Made by a program: the position numbers and the translations under genes
NCBI GenBank assembly: GCA_918026815.1
Contig: CAKJVC010000088.1
Span: forward strand, 310,001-374,000
Length of the DNA: 64,000 bases
Reading direction: 5' to 3'
Source of the DNA: Chalara sp. BL73
Lineage: Eukaryota > Ascomycota > Leotiomycetes > Helotiales
Part shown: piece after piece, positions 1-11,323 of the stretch
How the letters are laid out: every line of letters begins with the position of its first letter
Position numbering within the stretch: the first letter of the stretch is position 1
Notes under the pieces: model-generated
Seen by the model: the letters and a program-made list of their open reading frames with translations, nothing else
Database searches by the model: none
What the model was told of the DNA's origin: nothing

Positions 1-87
1 AGCTACAGGCTCACGGGCGACACCAAGAAGCAAGAAGGCGAAAGCGAAGAAGAGGAAGAGATGAATTGTATATTGCTTACTGTATGA
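1..87 (+). CDS. possible 3' end of an upstream gene
   Basis: The first bases may be the last exon of a gene starting outside the window. Frame 1 is open to a TGA at 85-87 and gives an acidic Glu-rich tail. Frame 2 is open to a TGA at 62-64 and gives a Lys/Arg-rich tail like the C-terminus of many nuclear proteins. The sequence cannot decide between them, and both may be chance. No family is recognisable. Confidence 0.25.
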   Translation, partial: SYRLTGDTKKQEGESEEEEEMNCILLTV

Positions 88-587
88 CTAGATACCACTA
101 TGCGGGAGTCAGGTACAAGATGGAGTTTGGAGTTCAGAGGGACCGGCCGCTGCCATCGGCAAGATTCAATAGTTTGTCGTTTATTTTTCTGCATGGAATT
201 TCAGCACATTCTACTGCATGTCACGGTTGAAGTGTGTGAAGCCTGTTTTCATCGATGGTGTGGATTTGGTTGCCTCTGCTGAGATGTAGAAATAGGCTTT
301 AGAAGTAATCCAGCAGAAATGTGACTTTCCACCTTCCTGATCCATCACCATGTGCGTTAGCTTCAGCTTACCTCATCCAAGATCTCATGTGATCCGGCCT
401 GGACACTCCCACTTTCTTCGAATCTTATATGTGTAGTCCGCAATTGATTGGATATCGTTTACTTACAATTGGCCTTAGACTTACACGGGAATATACCCAC
501 GGATATATATGCTCGCGGATTGACGTCTCAACATATCTCAACTATAGTAATACTGTCACGCCTATATCTGTGATACTCTTTGGAACA
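88..587. other. intergenic, upstream of the RidA gene
   Basis: About 500 bp with no convincing coding sequence. It should hold the 3' end of the left-hand gene and the promoter and 5' UTR of the RidA gene. No clear TATA box or repeat was seen. Confidence 0.5.
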
Positions 588-1257
588 ATGGATTCCATCA
601 CCGAAGTCAAGACGACCAATGCACCAAAGCCACTTCCCGTCTTTTCTCAGGCCATCAAAGCCAACGGGATGGTACGCTCTCACCATCCTTCGTGAGCCTA
701 GACGCACCAGCATACACCCCTCCCCTCTATCCATTTCCCCACCTACAAAACTGACAGGCCTCTACCTCATCAGGTCTTCGTATCAGGCAACATCGGCCTC
801 GATCCTACGTCCTGGGCGCTCGTGGGCGAAGACATCAAATCGCAAACCGTCCGTCTCCTCCTCTTCCTTCCCTATTCTCATCTCCCCTTTCCCCTACACC
901 CCATTTCCCATCACTAAATCCGCAGAAAAGGAGCAAACGTTGAAGAATATCAAGGCGGTTCTGGAAGCGGCAGGTTCCGACTTCACAAAGATCGTGAAGT
1001 TGAACGTGTATTTGAAGAGCTATGCGGATTTCGCGGCCATGAATGAGGTCTATATCACGCATTTCGGGGAGGTGAAACCTGTGAGTCGTTCCTCTTCTAG
1101 ATTTGCTATTGGGGAGGGGAGGGAGGGAAGTAGAGAAGGGAGACGGAGAGGCTGATGTGTATATTGTGGCTAGGCAAGAACATGTGTTGCTGTTTTGGAA
1201 CTACCGCTCGGAGCAATTGTCGAGATGGAGTGTATCGCTTTGTGTCCTGGAGCTTAA
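588..1257 (+). CDS. ridA: RidA/YjgF/UK114-family enamine/imine deaminase
   Basis: Four exons: 588-671, 774-852, 926-1080 and 1174-1257, giving 133 residues, the usual RidA length. RidA proteins hydrolyse reactive enamine/imine intermediates, such as 2-aminoacrylate from PLP enzymes, to keto acids and ammonia; fungal members are cytosolic or mitochondrial (yeast Hmf1/Mmf1). Family marks are an N-terminal PVFSQAIKANG, then VFVSGNIGLDP, the central TLKNIKAVLEAAG and the C-terminal block RTCVAV...GAIVEMECIAL. The Arg near residue 108 corresponds to the substrate-carboxylate-binding Arg of the family. Phases agree across all three introns. The first ATG in frame starts right before the conserved N-terminus, and no targeting peptide is evident, so a cytosolic form is likely. 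The donor of intron 2 (852/853) was chosen because it restores the family motif; it is a weak GT site. Confidence 0.9.
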
Positions 1258-1911
1258 GAAAGGTTTTGCAATGCTGGACTTGCGGAGTTTCGTGTGCCAC
1301 GATTGAATTGTATTTCCATAAATTGGAAACATTACAAATATGGGTCAGAGGTACCTACTTCGCCCATGACATCCGTAGGAGGGAGCTGGTCTTACAAAAA
1401 TCATCTTGGTCATTGACAGGTTCTCCACGTTTTCTTTCTTCAAAGTAAATAAATGAGTGTTATAGAGTTATCTACTCTCGAACGTTTCTGCCTTGCCTGT
1501 TCAACTTCTGTCCACTAGCCAGATCGGAAGGAGGTATACTGCCTAGACTGCCTCACATTCACGACTTTGGCTTTTTTAGGCTACTAGGTCAATGTGTGAC
1601 AGATGAAGTAGCTTGAGTAATCCACTTACATCACTTTAAGAATCTATACCACCGCATGGTCTCAGCAAATTGCTGAAGTCACACGAATATGCCAAGCCAT
1701 ATCAAATGAGGGTATGCTGTCTCAGGGGCAGACGAGGCTCGTTCACTAAGCTTGATCAGGACTGACGCGTACGGCGTAGCTACCAGTCTGACATTCAGTC
1801 GGCATATCTTTCTATAGTATGCTCCTTAACAGTGACATGTATATTACATTGTACACCAAACCCACCTCTGTCTTGCTGCCACATTGGTAAACTTGAAATT
1901 ATCTGTTTCTC
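1258..1911. other. intergenic
   Basis: About 650 bp between the RidA gene and the zinc-cluster relic. Nothing coding or repetitive is recognisable apart from short chance ORFs. Confidence 0.5.
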
Positions 1912-2076
1912 ATGACAGCAGGACCCCCAGCTTTCCATACCAAAACCAGAAATGGCTGCGGCCAATGCAAAAGTAGACATGTCCGGTGCAATCTCCAAGC
2001 ACCAATCTGTGCAAATTGCCAGAGGTGCCATGAAATTTGCGACTATCAGCTTCTCCTATCTAACCATGTATTCTAA
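1912..2076 (+). pseudogene. Zn(II)2Cys6 zinc-cluster domain, truncated gene or relic
   Basis: A 54-codon ORF from an ATG at 1912 encodes a complete fungal binuclear zinc-cluster motif. Cysteines fall at residues 16, 19, 26, 33, 36 and 43 (C-x2-C-x6-C-x6-C-x2-C-x6-C), with an extra Cys at 39. It is preceded by HTKTRNG, the style of UPC2-like sterol-regulator N-termini. Such domains bind DNA as the N-terminus of regulators of 400 or more residues. Here the frame stops 11 codons after the last cysteine. The next kilobase has only short pieces in different frames, for example an ATG-initiated stretch beginning MKLLEQWV near 2186, and no plausible splice path. A decayed regulator gene is the simplest reading; a short expressed DNA-binding peptide or unusual splicing cannot be excluded. 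The zinc-cluster motif itself is clear; the gene status is not. Confidence 0.55.
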
Positions 2077-4219
2077 CAGCGTTTGGAGCATAAACCGCAC
2101 AACCTAGCGGAGTCGATGAGCGCGGGTCTCCGGAGACTTACGTACTTTTTTAACAGCCATGAGATAGATGATCTCGGTCTTCAAGCATGAAATTGCTAGA
2201 GCAGTGGGTAACGATTATAGAAAGCTGCCCCAACAGATGGCCAGCATCTGTAGATTTTGAGTATTTCACTTTCGTATTGAAGCCCATGAGCCATTCGCAG
2301 CAGCCATGTTGTGTACTGTTGCACAATAATGAGTAATGCTCCAAAACGGCGGTTTCTAAAAGGCTGGGCAATCGCTACTGCTTTCTCCGCTGTGCGAACA
2401 TCGAGCCCAGAATAGAGTACTGCCCTTGAATGGCCTCGAGAGCATTTGGGAGTTGAAGGGTCCTGTAATACTTGACCACCATCTGGCGCCTCGGCACCAG
2501 TAGATTTTATCAGGCAGCAATCTTAAGAGAGCGCAAGTTGCATGAATGTAAAGCATCACAGCTAGCCGGTAAACCCTCTGTACTTCGTACACCAAGCCAA
2601 AATAGTATTAACGATCTGTTTTCCCTAACCAATGGCTATTTCCCTCCTCACAAAAGGGGGCGGCGGAGGATCTCTCGGGATTCTCGAAGGGTACATTAGG
2701 CTACAGGATGCTCGGGAGCTTTATCTGTCGAAGCTGATGTATAAAGTAGAAGTTCGATACTCATGTCAAACAGAGGTGAAGCGGCGCAAATTTTCAGATG
2801 GCGATGTCCAAAATCATAGAGATGTGGCACTTCAGTTCGCTGGATCATTCAGCTGACTCCCGCGACTACGTTCTTGCCAGCACCTACAGCTCAAACCACC
2901 AGCGAGCTGATCCCGTTCTCGAAACTCTCTATGCTCTACATCCAGCCGCGAACCTATTGATACATTTCTTTTCGAATAGCGGATGCTGGTCAATAACACT
3001 TATCGCGACACTCTACCAGGCGAAACCTCGGAGGCCGCTGGCTGCTGGCGCGATAGTATGGACAGTACGCCTAGGAAGGCAGCACATGCGGAGATGATCC
3101 GAGGCTTCTCTGCCATAAACATGGTTGTCTAGCTTATTGGTAGTGTTTTAATACACATTTGTTTTGTGTTGTATATGGTCTGTTATGTCATTCCGAGGCA
3201 GAAATATCTCGTTGATGGGGCCTGGGACGAGATGAATCAGAAGATTCTTTATGATATGGAGGAATCGAGACTGTATATTTATAGTATTGGAGATAACATT
3301 GTGCTATGGCGAAGGAGGCGAGTATGCGGTGGATCGAGTTTTGACAAAATTTTGGGGAGAGCTCTCATTGCCACCATGTAAAGCAGAATAAGGAGAGATA
3401 TTGGTAGGCTGTCGAAGAACTTTGGGGATTGGTTTCGTAACAATCTATGCTATAGGCTGACTGTCGACGATATTTTGAACACGTCATAGAAACTACCTAG
3501 TTGTGAAACCATTAGTATGAATAACATGGCATAGGAATGGAAGACTCATTCAATCATGAGCTCTTGCGCTCCAAGTTGTCCAGAATAGAGCTGGGAATGC
3601 TGACTTTAACGGCTGAATCTTTATAGTTGGCGATAGACTTTGAGCTAAAATACAAAAGTAGAATCTCTTTCATAGTGTTCTCTGTCACTTAAACAAGTCG
3701 AGGCTATGAAAGAGACATTCTCCAAAGAAGATTGATCGCCCGGAGAGAAGACGAACGTTTGGAAACTGGTTGATATTTGCCAGCGAAGGAACGAGCTCGC
3801 AACTATCACCTGACGATTTCCACCTTGCAATGTTGAAATTTGAATTACCCTACTCGGCTATACATTTGCTTAGCATAGCTTCTCAGTTCTACAGGAACAA
3901 TCAGAGCTTAATACAATATCTACATAGTACATTGGCGCATATCTCTCCGATTCTCAGCATCATGAATCGGCTTCGCATACTTCAATGAGGTAGTCCTGTT
4001 CTGAGTCTGGTTGCGTTACAGCCCCGTGAAGAATCATCACCGTATGAGTGTTAGATTTCATGACACATTGGAAGTGGACTTGGAATCCTATGCGTACTGA
4101 TTAATGGACACTGTTTGTTAAATCCCTGGCCGATTTTTGACGCCAGGAAGCAAAGGGTATACCGTGACGCCATCCCATGCATGCCAGCCAACGCCTTTCT
4201 AATACAATACGCTTCAAGC
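2077..4219. other. intergenic, possible gene remains
   Basis: About 2.1 kb with no intact gene. Short open stretches near 2186-2330, 2472-2700 and 2798-3097 on the plus strand may be the decayed body of the zinc-cluster gene. They show no recognisable domain and are broken by stops. Confidence 0.4.
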
Positions 4220-4824
4220 TTAAGAGCTGCCTTTATCATCTCCACCCTGCTTCTCCTTGCCCTGTTCTCTAGCCCTTGCCCCTTCAAGAATCTTCTCCAT
4301 ATCCTCCTTCATCTCCGGCATACTCTTTATAACCTCCTCACAAAAGATATCTCTAAAACTGCCAAACGCCTCCTGCCTGCCCTTCAGCAACTGATTGTCC
4401 TTCCTCGCCGCCTCCACGAACTCTCTGGTATAGATATCTGGGTTCCTTCCACTATCCACATACTTGAGAAGCTCGAGCGGGATGTCGGGAAGGGAGTTGG
4501 GAGACGTGGCAGATGCGTAGACGGTCTGCAGGGATTGAACGAGCTTAATGCTGAGATGTGTTAATTCAGGGGCTAAATCTAGGTTAGGATGCGGTGAGGA
4601 AGCGTACGACTCCCGTGAGAGGATTTCTTTGCTGTGGTGAGAAGGAAGGTTGGTGTCATATGCGTGAATTTGCATCATCATGGTGTAGAGGTCCTGGAGG
4701 ATATTCTGAATTTGCGCTGCATTATATTGTTAGCCTTAATGTTTGAAAGTACATAGAAATGTCCAAATGGAAGTTTATCACACATACCCTCAACCTGATC
4801 GTGGCCAATCTGGGCGGGAGCCAT
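4220..4824 (-). CDS. MED10: Mediator complex subunit 10
   Basis: Two exons on the minus strand (4824-4788 and 4716-4220) encode 177 residues. MED10 (yeast Nut2) belongs to the middle module of Mediator, which links DNA-bound activators to RNA polymerase II in the nucleus. The signature block SLPDIPLELLKYVDSGRNPD is unmistakable and is preceded by the helical N-terminus QNILQDLYTMMMQIHAYD. The C-terminal tail is charged and rich in Glu, Lys and Gly. The ATG at 4824 (MAPAQIGHDQVE) fits the usual fungal start. The frame stays open upstream to an ATG at about 5016, so an extension of 64 residues is possible on paper, but it is low-complexity and not typical of the family. The short intron 4717-4787 has good GT-AG ends and phase 1. 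Confidence 0.93.
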
Positions 4825-6352
4825 TTGCGCTGGCGTATTTGTTGGTTCGGTGTCGTTGGAGGAATCATGAGGCGGCTCATCGTCCTCATCTGTTCGTTCT
4901 ACTGAGTGAGCTTCTACGGGTGGCTGGCGGTACACTATGCGCAGTCTAGGCATTGCTGGTTGTGCCCCACCATCCCCTATTTTGCCGACATTTCCAGAGC
5001 TTCGTCTTGGCGTCATGACTTTGATGATTCAATTTCGCCTTTAATGTTGAAGGGAGTTTCCATTTGGTGTCCGACGGTTCGTATATTGACGTCTTTTCTA
5101 GTTCCAAAGTGTGGGATTGCCTGTGGCAGCTGTGTAGAGCCACTAGCTGAGGCAGCTGTGACCTGATTCTTCCTCTGTGCTCCTTCGATCTTGTTCCTTA
5201 GGAGGATGCTCTTATGTATGACGCACAGACAGCAAATGATTTTCCTTGAGCGAGCAAAAGCCAGTGTGTGGTTGTGATTAAGGGATTTTGGTATGTGATA
5301 TTGTAAGGTAACGGCTATGGCGGGGGGTCACATATTCGACTTGCTCCGTGAACTTCTGCTCGTAGTTTTAAATATATGCTTAGGGCAGTCAGACAGCTCG
5401 GATCGTGCTTACTGCACAATGCATTTCAACCTTGTCCTTTGAAGGAGTTCATTGTACCAACTAGGTTGATAGGCCGGTGGCTGTAACTGCCCGGCCAATT
5501 CGCAGCAAGAAAGGCTATGTATAGGCAGAGTCAAGCCTGCATTTCATTAAGAGCATGGCGGACAGGCTATTCTATACATGCTATATGATGGCAAGAAGCT
5601 GTTCTACTTTGCATTCTAGTCTGATATACGAGCTCTAGTTAACAATCTTTGACTTTTGACTTCTTTCTAACGTTATTACATGGATTCTCCTTTTGAGGCT
5701 CATATTAGTTGTATCATATATAAACATGACGCGAAGAGGAACAGTAGGAAAGCTCTACCCATGTTTACTCACGGTGTGTCTTCAAAGTTGTCAGTAATAC
5801 AAATTGCTGTCGCTTCTGCAGAACACTTTCGGAATGATTAAGATTTATTGTGTGTCATATGCGTGAGCACAGGTCTGAATACAAATATTATCTATTCTAA
5901 TCATGCAACCCTGTTAGCTGAATGATGATATAGAAACGTACCAACCATATTAGGAAGCTTCTTCGTCTGTCTATGAAAAGTCCAGGTTTTATGTGATGGT
6001 ATAGTATAGGCTATGCACCTTGCCAAACAAAGAGATGCTCATACTCACGGCTAACAGGCACGAAGTAAGCGCAAGATGCAATTAAAGAACTTAGAGGGCC
6101 ATAACACTTTTGAACAAATGAAGGGTAAAGAAGCCGTTGTCCTGGAACCATATCATGCTTCAGAATCTTTTTTTCACCAAATCATAAGCTTGCACTTGGA
6201 ATGAACTAAGATCACCATACTCATATTCTTTTCTCTTTCATTCTATGCTGCTTAGCTGCTTAGCAAGCTAAGATCCCATTCAAAAGGGAGAATGCCAAAG
6301 TACTAATTACATCTTAAGAAGACCCTTTAACGCCGGAAAATGAAGCCATCAC
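4825..6352. other. intergenic between MED10 5' end and eIF3a 3' end
   Basis: About 1.5 kb containing the MED10 promoter and the eIF3a 3' UTR. Apart from the open MED10 upstream frame, no gene or RNA was recognised. The 5400-6300 part is AT-rich. Confidence 0.5.
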
Positions 6353-9300
6353 TTATTTTTTGTTACGCAAATGAGGAGGAACAAATTTCCCTGGGGCAGC
6401 TGTGGGTTTTAGCGAATCAGCACTTGATGCTGGTGGTGGTGCTTGTCTGGTAGGGCCAGGAGTGTCTGACTCTTCTCCACGACCAGAGCGACCGCGTGAC
6501 AGGGGAACTCCTCCAGATGGCGCGCGGTTCGAAGGAGGGGGAGTATCACCACCAGTGGAGGCTTTAGCAGCTTCTCTGTCTCTCCACGATGGCTTTCCAC
6601 CGGCAAGGTTGAGTCGTGGTGGACCGCCCGAGGATGAAGCAATGGGACGGTCGTTCGAGTCTTGCCGCTCCATTGCTGGGCCACGGCCCATTGGAGATGG
6701 TCTCCCTGCAGGTGATTCTGTTCGGGTGCTTGGGACTTCCTTTCCTTCTGCACGCAACTTCTCCTTTTCCCTCCAGCCCATCTTCGCACCAACAAGCGGA
6801 AGCGGGGCGGGGGCTGAGCGAGGATTAGAATCGCTTCGCTCAAAGCCAGCACCGCGAATTGGCACACCAGCGGCTTTTGCGTCAGCCCTACGCTTTGCGG
6901 CCTCCTCAGCTCTTCGTTCTTGTAGAGCCTGGATTTCGAGAGCTTTCTGTCTCTCTTCCTCTCGAATAGCCTTGAGTGCCAGGAACTCTTCTCTCTTCTT
7001 CTCATCCCGTGCAGCCTTCTCCTCTGCTTCTCTAGTAGCGCGTTCCTCTTCTTCACGCAAAATTCTCTCCTGTTCTTCACGTTCTCTCTTCTCCCGTAGA
7101 CGACGCTCCTTTACCTCCTTGATGCGTAGAGCCTTCTGCTTCTCAAGCTCCCTTTCAGCATCACGACGACGCTTCTCAAATTCGTCATGTCTGCTTCTCT
7201 CAACTGACTCCTTGAACGATTCGAACAAGGGATGAAGGCGGCTCAGCCGGTGCTTGAGCTCAACATTCTCCTTATGCTTGGCCTCGGCATCCTTGAGAGT
7301 CTGAGCCTTGGTCTTCTCATATGCTGCCAAATCCCGCTCACGTTGTGCCGCGTAATCCTCGGGAAGCTTCTTTGCTTCTTCCTTTCGGAATGCTCTCTCG
7401 AGATGATCAATACGCTTGCCGGTAATTTTTAGTTTTGCATTCATATCATTCTTCTCGCGCTCCAGTTGAGCAAGCTTCATGGCACGAACTTGGGAGCTGT
7501 CCAGACCCTCCAGGTTTTCAATATCAATATCCAGCTTCGAGCTAATCTTGAGGTCTGCAATTTGCTTCTTGAGCTCCTCCTTCCGGACTCGATCTAACTC
7601 GGCCTTCAATCGTTTCTCCTCACGTTCCTTTTGCTCTTGCAAAAGACGTTGGTCTTCAGCTGCCTGGATCTCAGCGGCTCTGAGGCGCTTCCGAGTAGCT
7701 TCTTCCTTTTCTCTACGTGCCTGAACCTCAGAAGCCTCTTCTTTCCGCTTTGCGATAATCTGCTTACGATCCAACGTCTGCTGGTGCTCTTGTTCCGCAC
7801 CAGCTTTAGCTCTTGCGTACGCCTGATCACGGGCCTTGATACGCTCCTCGTTAAATTGAGGATCGATATATTGGCAGGAAATAAAGAGAGCCTTTGCCAG
7901 GCGTGTTAATTGAGTACGAATAATCTCGGAGGGTGTATTTTGCAGTCTCTGAACCGAGGATGTCTCGCTCTCAGCGGATCCGGCACCTGAACCGGCATGG
8001 ATCGCCTTGGTGGATGAAAAAACATCAGTGTCGAAGCTCAGAACGCCTGTTGCATGGTCCATTCTGATAGCAAGGTCACCCTTCTTATTCCCATTCATGA
8101 TGAACTTCTCGATCGTGTCTCGGGTGACTTGGAAAGGCTCGGGGAACTTGGCGAGGTTTTCAACAAACTCGAGGTCGACAGTCTCATAGACTTGGGAAAG
8201 CTGCTGGAATAATCTGGTCAATATAACCTGTTGAAGTGGAAGAATGTACTTTGCCATATCTTCATCGGCGCCAATCTGAGTTAGGATTGGGGAGATCTTT
8301 TGGCAAATGGAGAGTGGGTGGAAGTCAACTTCAAGAATGTTGTACAGCTGTCGTATCTCGGGACGAGCCAGCTTTAAAAGATTCTTGCTCATAGCATCTT
8401 TGAATAGCACTGCACGAGTAGGAGCCTGAGCCATGCCGAGAAGGTGAGTGAGGCGGGAATTCTTATTTTTCTTAGCCTCATCAATGTCAACAAGCGCACC
8501 ACGAGATCTGGATGTGCTGATAACAGGGATAGCAAGAGCTGATAACAGGACAAATGAAGCAGCTCTAGAGAGATCCTCGTCAGAGGTAGAAGGATTGTCG
8601 GACTTTCTGCCCTGGCCTGATGCAACGAGGGTGGCGGATTGTCTTAAAAGGTTGTAGTATCTAGACCAAGCAGCAGCATGGAAAAGGTAGTTCTCACCGA
8701 CTAAGAAGATACGGGTGAGCTTCTCATAGTAGTTGGCCATCATGATGTTCTTGGGAGGTCGCTTGCTGAGATTCAATAAGGTGTGGATGTCCTCCACACT
8801 TCTGAAAGCCTCCTGCCATAATTCAAGTTCGACTGCAACATTCAGCTGCTCAAAGCGAGTCTCAAGATGGCGTTGAAGGGTATCGGCATCACTGAGATTG
8901 ATAGCGTGCATCTGAGCAGAGTACTTGGCGGCAGTCTGGACATGATTTCGTAGCAGCTCACAGAGCCTTCGGAACTCTGTCTTTCGGGCATATTTCTTAC
9001 AGAAATCGAAGGCTTGCATCGCGGTGCTCTTGTACATCAACTCTAACCTGGCATTATTTCGTAGAATGTCGAGGACGGTGCGATATGTCTCCCAGAGGAA
9101 TTTCAGCCATGGCGTAACAATTGCACGATCGGTACGGTCTCTTGATTGTTCACCGGAAACGGTGGAGAGTAAAATGGATTCCGGTGTCTCGCTGGCCTCG
9201 AGATCGTCGACACTGGCAGTGGTGTCGATGGTGGATTGCACGCTGTCCGCCTGAGCCTGGGCAGCTACAACCTTCTCGTTGGCTAGCTCAATGAACTTCT

Positions 9301-9635
9301 TCAAAACTAACTGTCCCAGAGCACGTCAGTAATTGTCGTCAGAGCCTGTTCTGGTATTTCCAAGTATTTACCTCGATTGTGCCAACATTTGTGTTCTGGC
9401 TGATGTTCTTGTACTGATACAAGGCATCCTTGGCCAGCTTTCCTTTCTTCTGCTCCACTGACTCTTCCACCAACAGGAGCATCACCGGCTCGAGAGACGT
9501 GATGGGAACATTTCGAGAGCGCTTCGAGATGATGTGCTCGTGTAAAAGGACCAGAGCTGCGGGCGCTTGACCTACGCCCTTGAGTTCGTGGGCGCGCTTG
9601 AGCACATTCTCTGGTTTCTGGTGCGGAGGAGGCAT
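6353..9635 (-). CDS. TIF32: eukaryotic translation initiation factor 3 subunit a
   Basis: Two exons (9635-9372 and 9310-6353) encode 1073 residues, the normal length for fungal eIF3a (Rpg1/Tif32). eIF3a is the largest eIF3 subunit; it bridges the 40S subunit, eIF1 and other eIF3 subunits during scanning in the cytosol. The N-terminus ([16 protein letters not shown]) and the [11 protein letters not shown] block identify it. A PCI domain should cover roughly residues 330-500. A long charged coiled coil rich in Arg, Glu and Lys fills about 560-850, and the Pro/Ser/Gly-rich tail ends in [10 protein letters not shown]. The single phase-0 intron (9311-9371) lies between GTIE and [13 protein letters not shown]. 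The start codon is the first ATG and matches the family. The gene is head to head with the G-gamma gene, 680 bp away, so the promoter region is shared. Confidence 0.97.
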
Positions 9636-10315
9636 GCTGGGCAGCTCCCCTGCGGGTAGCGATAACGGCGGGTAGTCGCTATGTACTTCGCAGATCCGAA
9701 TAAAAGGGCTATCCGGTTATGGTGTGTTTGTGTCGCGATGGTGATGGGTGAAGATGAAATTCAATGGTGCTGATTCTGATTCTGAATCTGATTCGGATTC
9801 GTGTGGGGTGGGCCACTATGACTTTGGTCAGTGTTGAAATATTCCACGCTAAATAAGCGAGAACAGAACAGTGTTAGCGTCCAAAAATGCCAAGCTCGCT
9901 ACCCCCGGTCTATGCCAAGCATCGGTCGCCCGGATTTGATTTATCGTTAGTGCCAGAGAAGGTTCATTTCAGCGCTAAACCACTTTGGGCCAATTTCATC
10001 TTGCTCCCCCAAATTTGTTGTCCTTGTCCTTGTTCCCTGCCCTGCTCACAAGCAAATCTCCAATCTTCTCCCATCAACCCAACTCCAAGCCATTTGCTAT
10101 CTACGATCCTTACCGCAATCTATCGCCGTGCTGAGTCGCAATTGTCGATAAAGAGACAGTTGTGCTCTGTACATTCCAGCAAAGTACGTACTTCCTCGGC
10201 TGCAATTGCTTCATCAAAGGCCAGCCCTTTGTAGCTGACCGGTTCGCGTTTTGATCAGGAGTCGTGCCCCTTCGACCTCGCCTTCTCCACAACCTCCACC
10301 ACCACAATCGCAATA
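9636..10315. promoter_or_regulatory. divergent promoter region of eIF3a and G-gamma
   Basis: A 680 bp interval between two start codons facing away from each other. It contains a short imperfect tandem of GATTCT/GATTCG hexamers near 9765-9803. A probable 5'-UTR intron of the G-gamma gene has its donor near 10186 (gtacgta) and its acceptor just before 10260. An ATG-started 115-codon ORF at 9887-10234 lies in this leader, has no recognisable domain and is probably not a gene. Confidence 0.45.
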
Positions 10316-10704
10316 ATGCCTTCCGGATACTCCTCTCGCGACGTGGGTGATGCTTCGCAGGCTAAGAAGAACAAGCAATCAATGGCGGACCTCAAGCTGC
10401 GACGTCTCACCGAGCTCAACAACCGTCTACGGGAGGATTTGGACAGGGAGAGGATTCCGGTTTCTCAAGCCGCGAAGAGGTATGGCACTACCATGGCTCA
10501 ATTTTGGGGTTCTTGAGTGCTAATGTCCGCCCAGCATAATCTCGTACACGAACAGCACAAAGGATTTCATGGTACCGTCTGCTTGGGGCACGGTGGACAA
10601 GAAGGATGACCCATATGTAAAATACACCAACCCCCTTATTGTATATCCCTTACTAATACTTGCAGGCACCACAACAATCAGGAGGATGCTGCGTTGTCAT
10701 GTAG
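10316..10704 (+). CDS. GNG1: heterotrimeric G-protein gamma subunit
   Basis: Three exons (10316-10479, 10535-10616, 10666-10704) give 94 residues, typical for fungal Ste18/GNG-1. The protein forms an obligate dimer with G-beta and tethers it to the plasma membrane in pheromone, nutrient and morphogenesis signalling. Visible are the amphipathic coiled coil (MADLKLRRLTELNNRLREDL), the segment ISYTNSTKDFMVPSAWGTVDK, a Cys just before the CAAX box, and the C-terminal CAAX box CVVM for farnesylation. All phases agree, and the last intron has a near-perfect TACTAATAC branch site. The final exon is only 39 nt and carries the whole lipidation signal, so automatic annotation could miss it. Confidence 0.96.
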
Positions 10705-11323
10705 AAAAGGCGAAGTACGATGGGCAGAAAACATGTAGGCGTTATATGGCGTACGGGTTTTCGTTAATACCTCTCTCAGCGTAGCATATCATGCGGGGAC
10801 TATTACTCTTACCATACGCTGGGCACGATAAAATATTGAGAAGAGCATGTAATACCGGCGGAAGACTTGTCTATTACTTTTTGCTTCTTTGTGCATAGGA
10901 TTTCACGGCCGGGCCAGGCCTTGGGAGGCAGTTCCACCACGGTCAACGGACACTCCGAACCTAAGCCGTATGCTATCCACAAGAAGTGCGTTTATGCTAT
11001 AGGCAGGATTCGAACCAGACCATTACAAGCGATTTTCATATAGTCATGAAGACATCAGAATTCAATTTTAATGACAGATCTTGCCCTCGTCGTGAATTAC
11101 GTGATCAAGTTTCGTGTAACTCCCACAACCGCAGGCTCCATTCATTATTACCAAGCAAGACTGCAACCATTAGCTCAGTTAAATTCAGACCAGCAATATA
11201 TCCACAACATCGCCTCCAATTACTTCTCCGTTTCAACCACCTGGGTTTGAGACTATTGATCAATCACGTCCCGGACAGTGAACCCCACTATCAAGCCATA
11301 CATTTATCCACAAGTCGCACAAG
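10705..11323. other. intergenic, promoter of the Rdx gene
   Basis: About 620 bp with no gene recognised. A T-loop-like string near 11011 on the minus strand was examined as a possible tRNA end and rejected because the flanking bases cannot form the arm. Confidence 0.5.

Noticed and set aside
6402..7235. 277-codon ORF on the plus strand
   Set aside because: Antisense shadow of the charged coiled-coil part of eIF3a.
9887..10234. 115-codon ORF upstream of the G-gamma gene
   Set aside because: It lies in the presumed 5' leader, has low-complexity composition, and overlaps a likely 5'-UTR intron.
10997..11030. tRNA-like T-loop string on the minus strand
   Set aside because: The flanking bases cannot form the T-arm, and no acceptor or anticodon arm is found.
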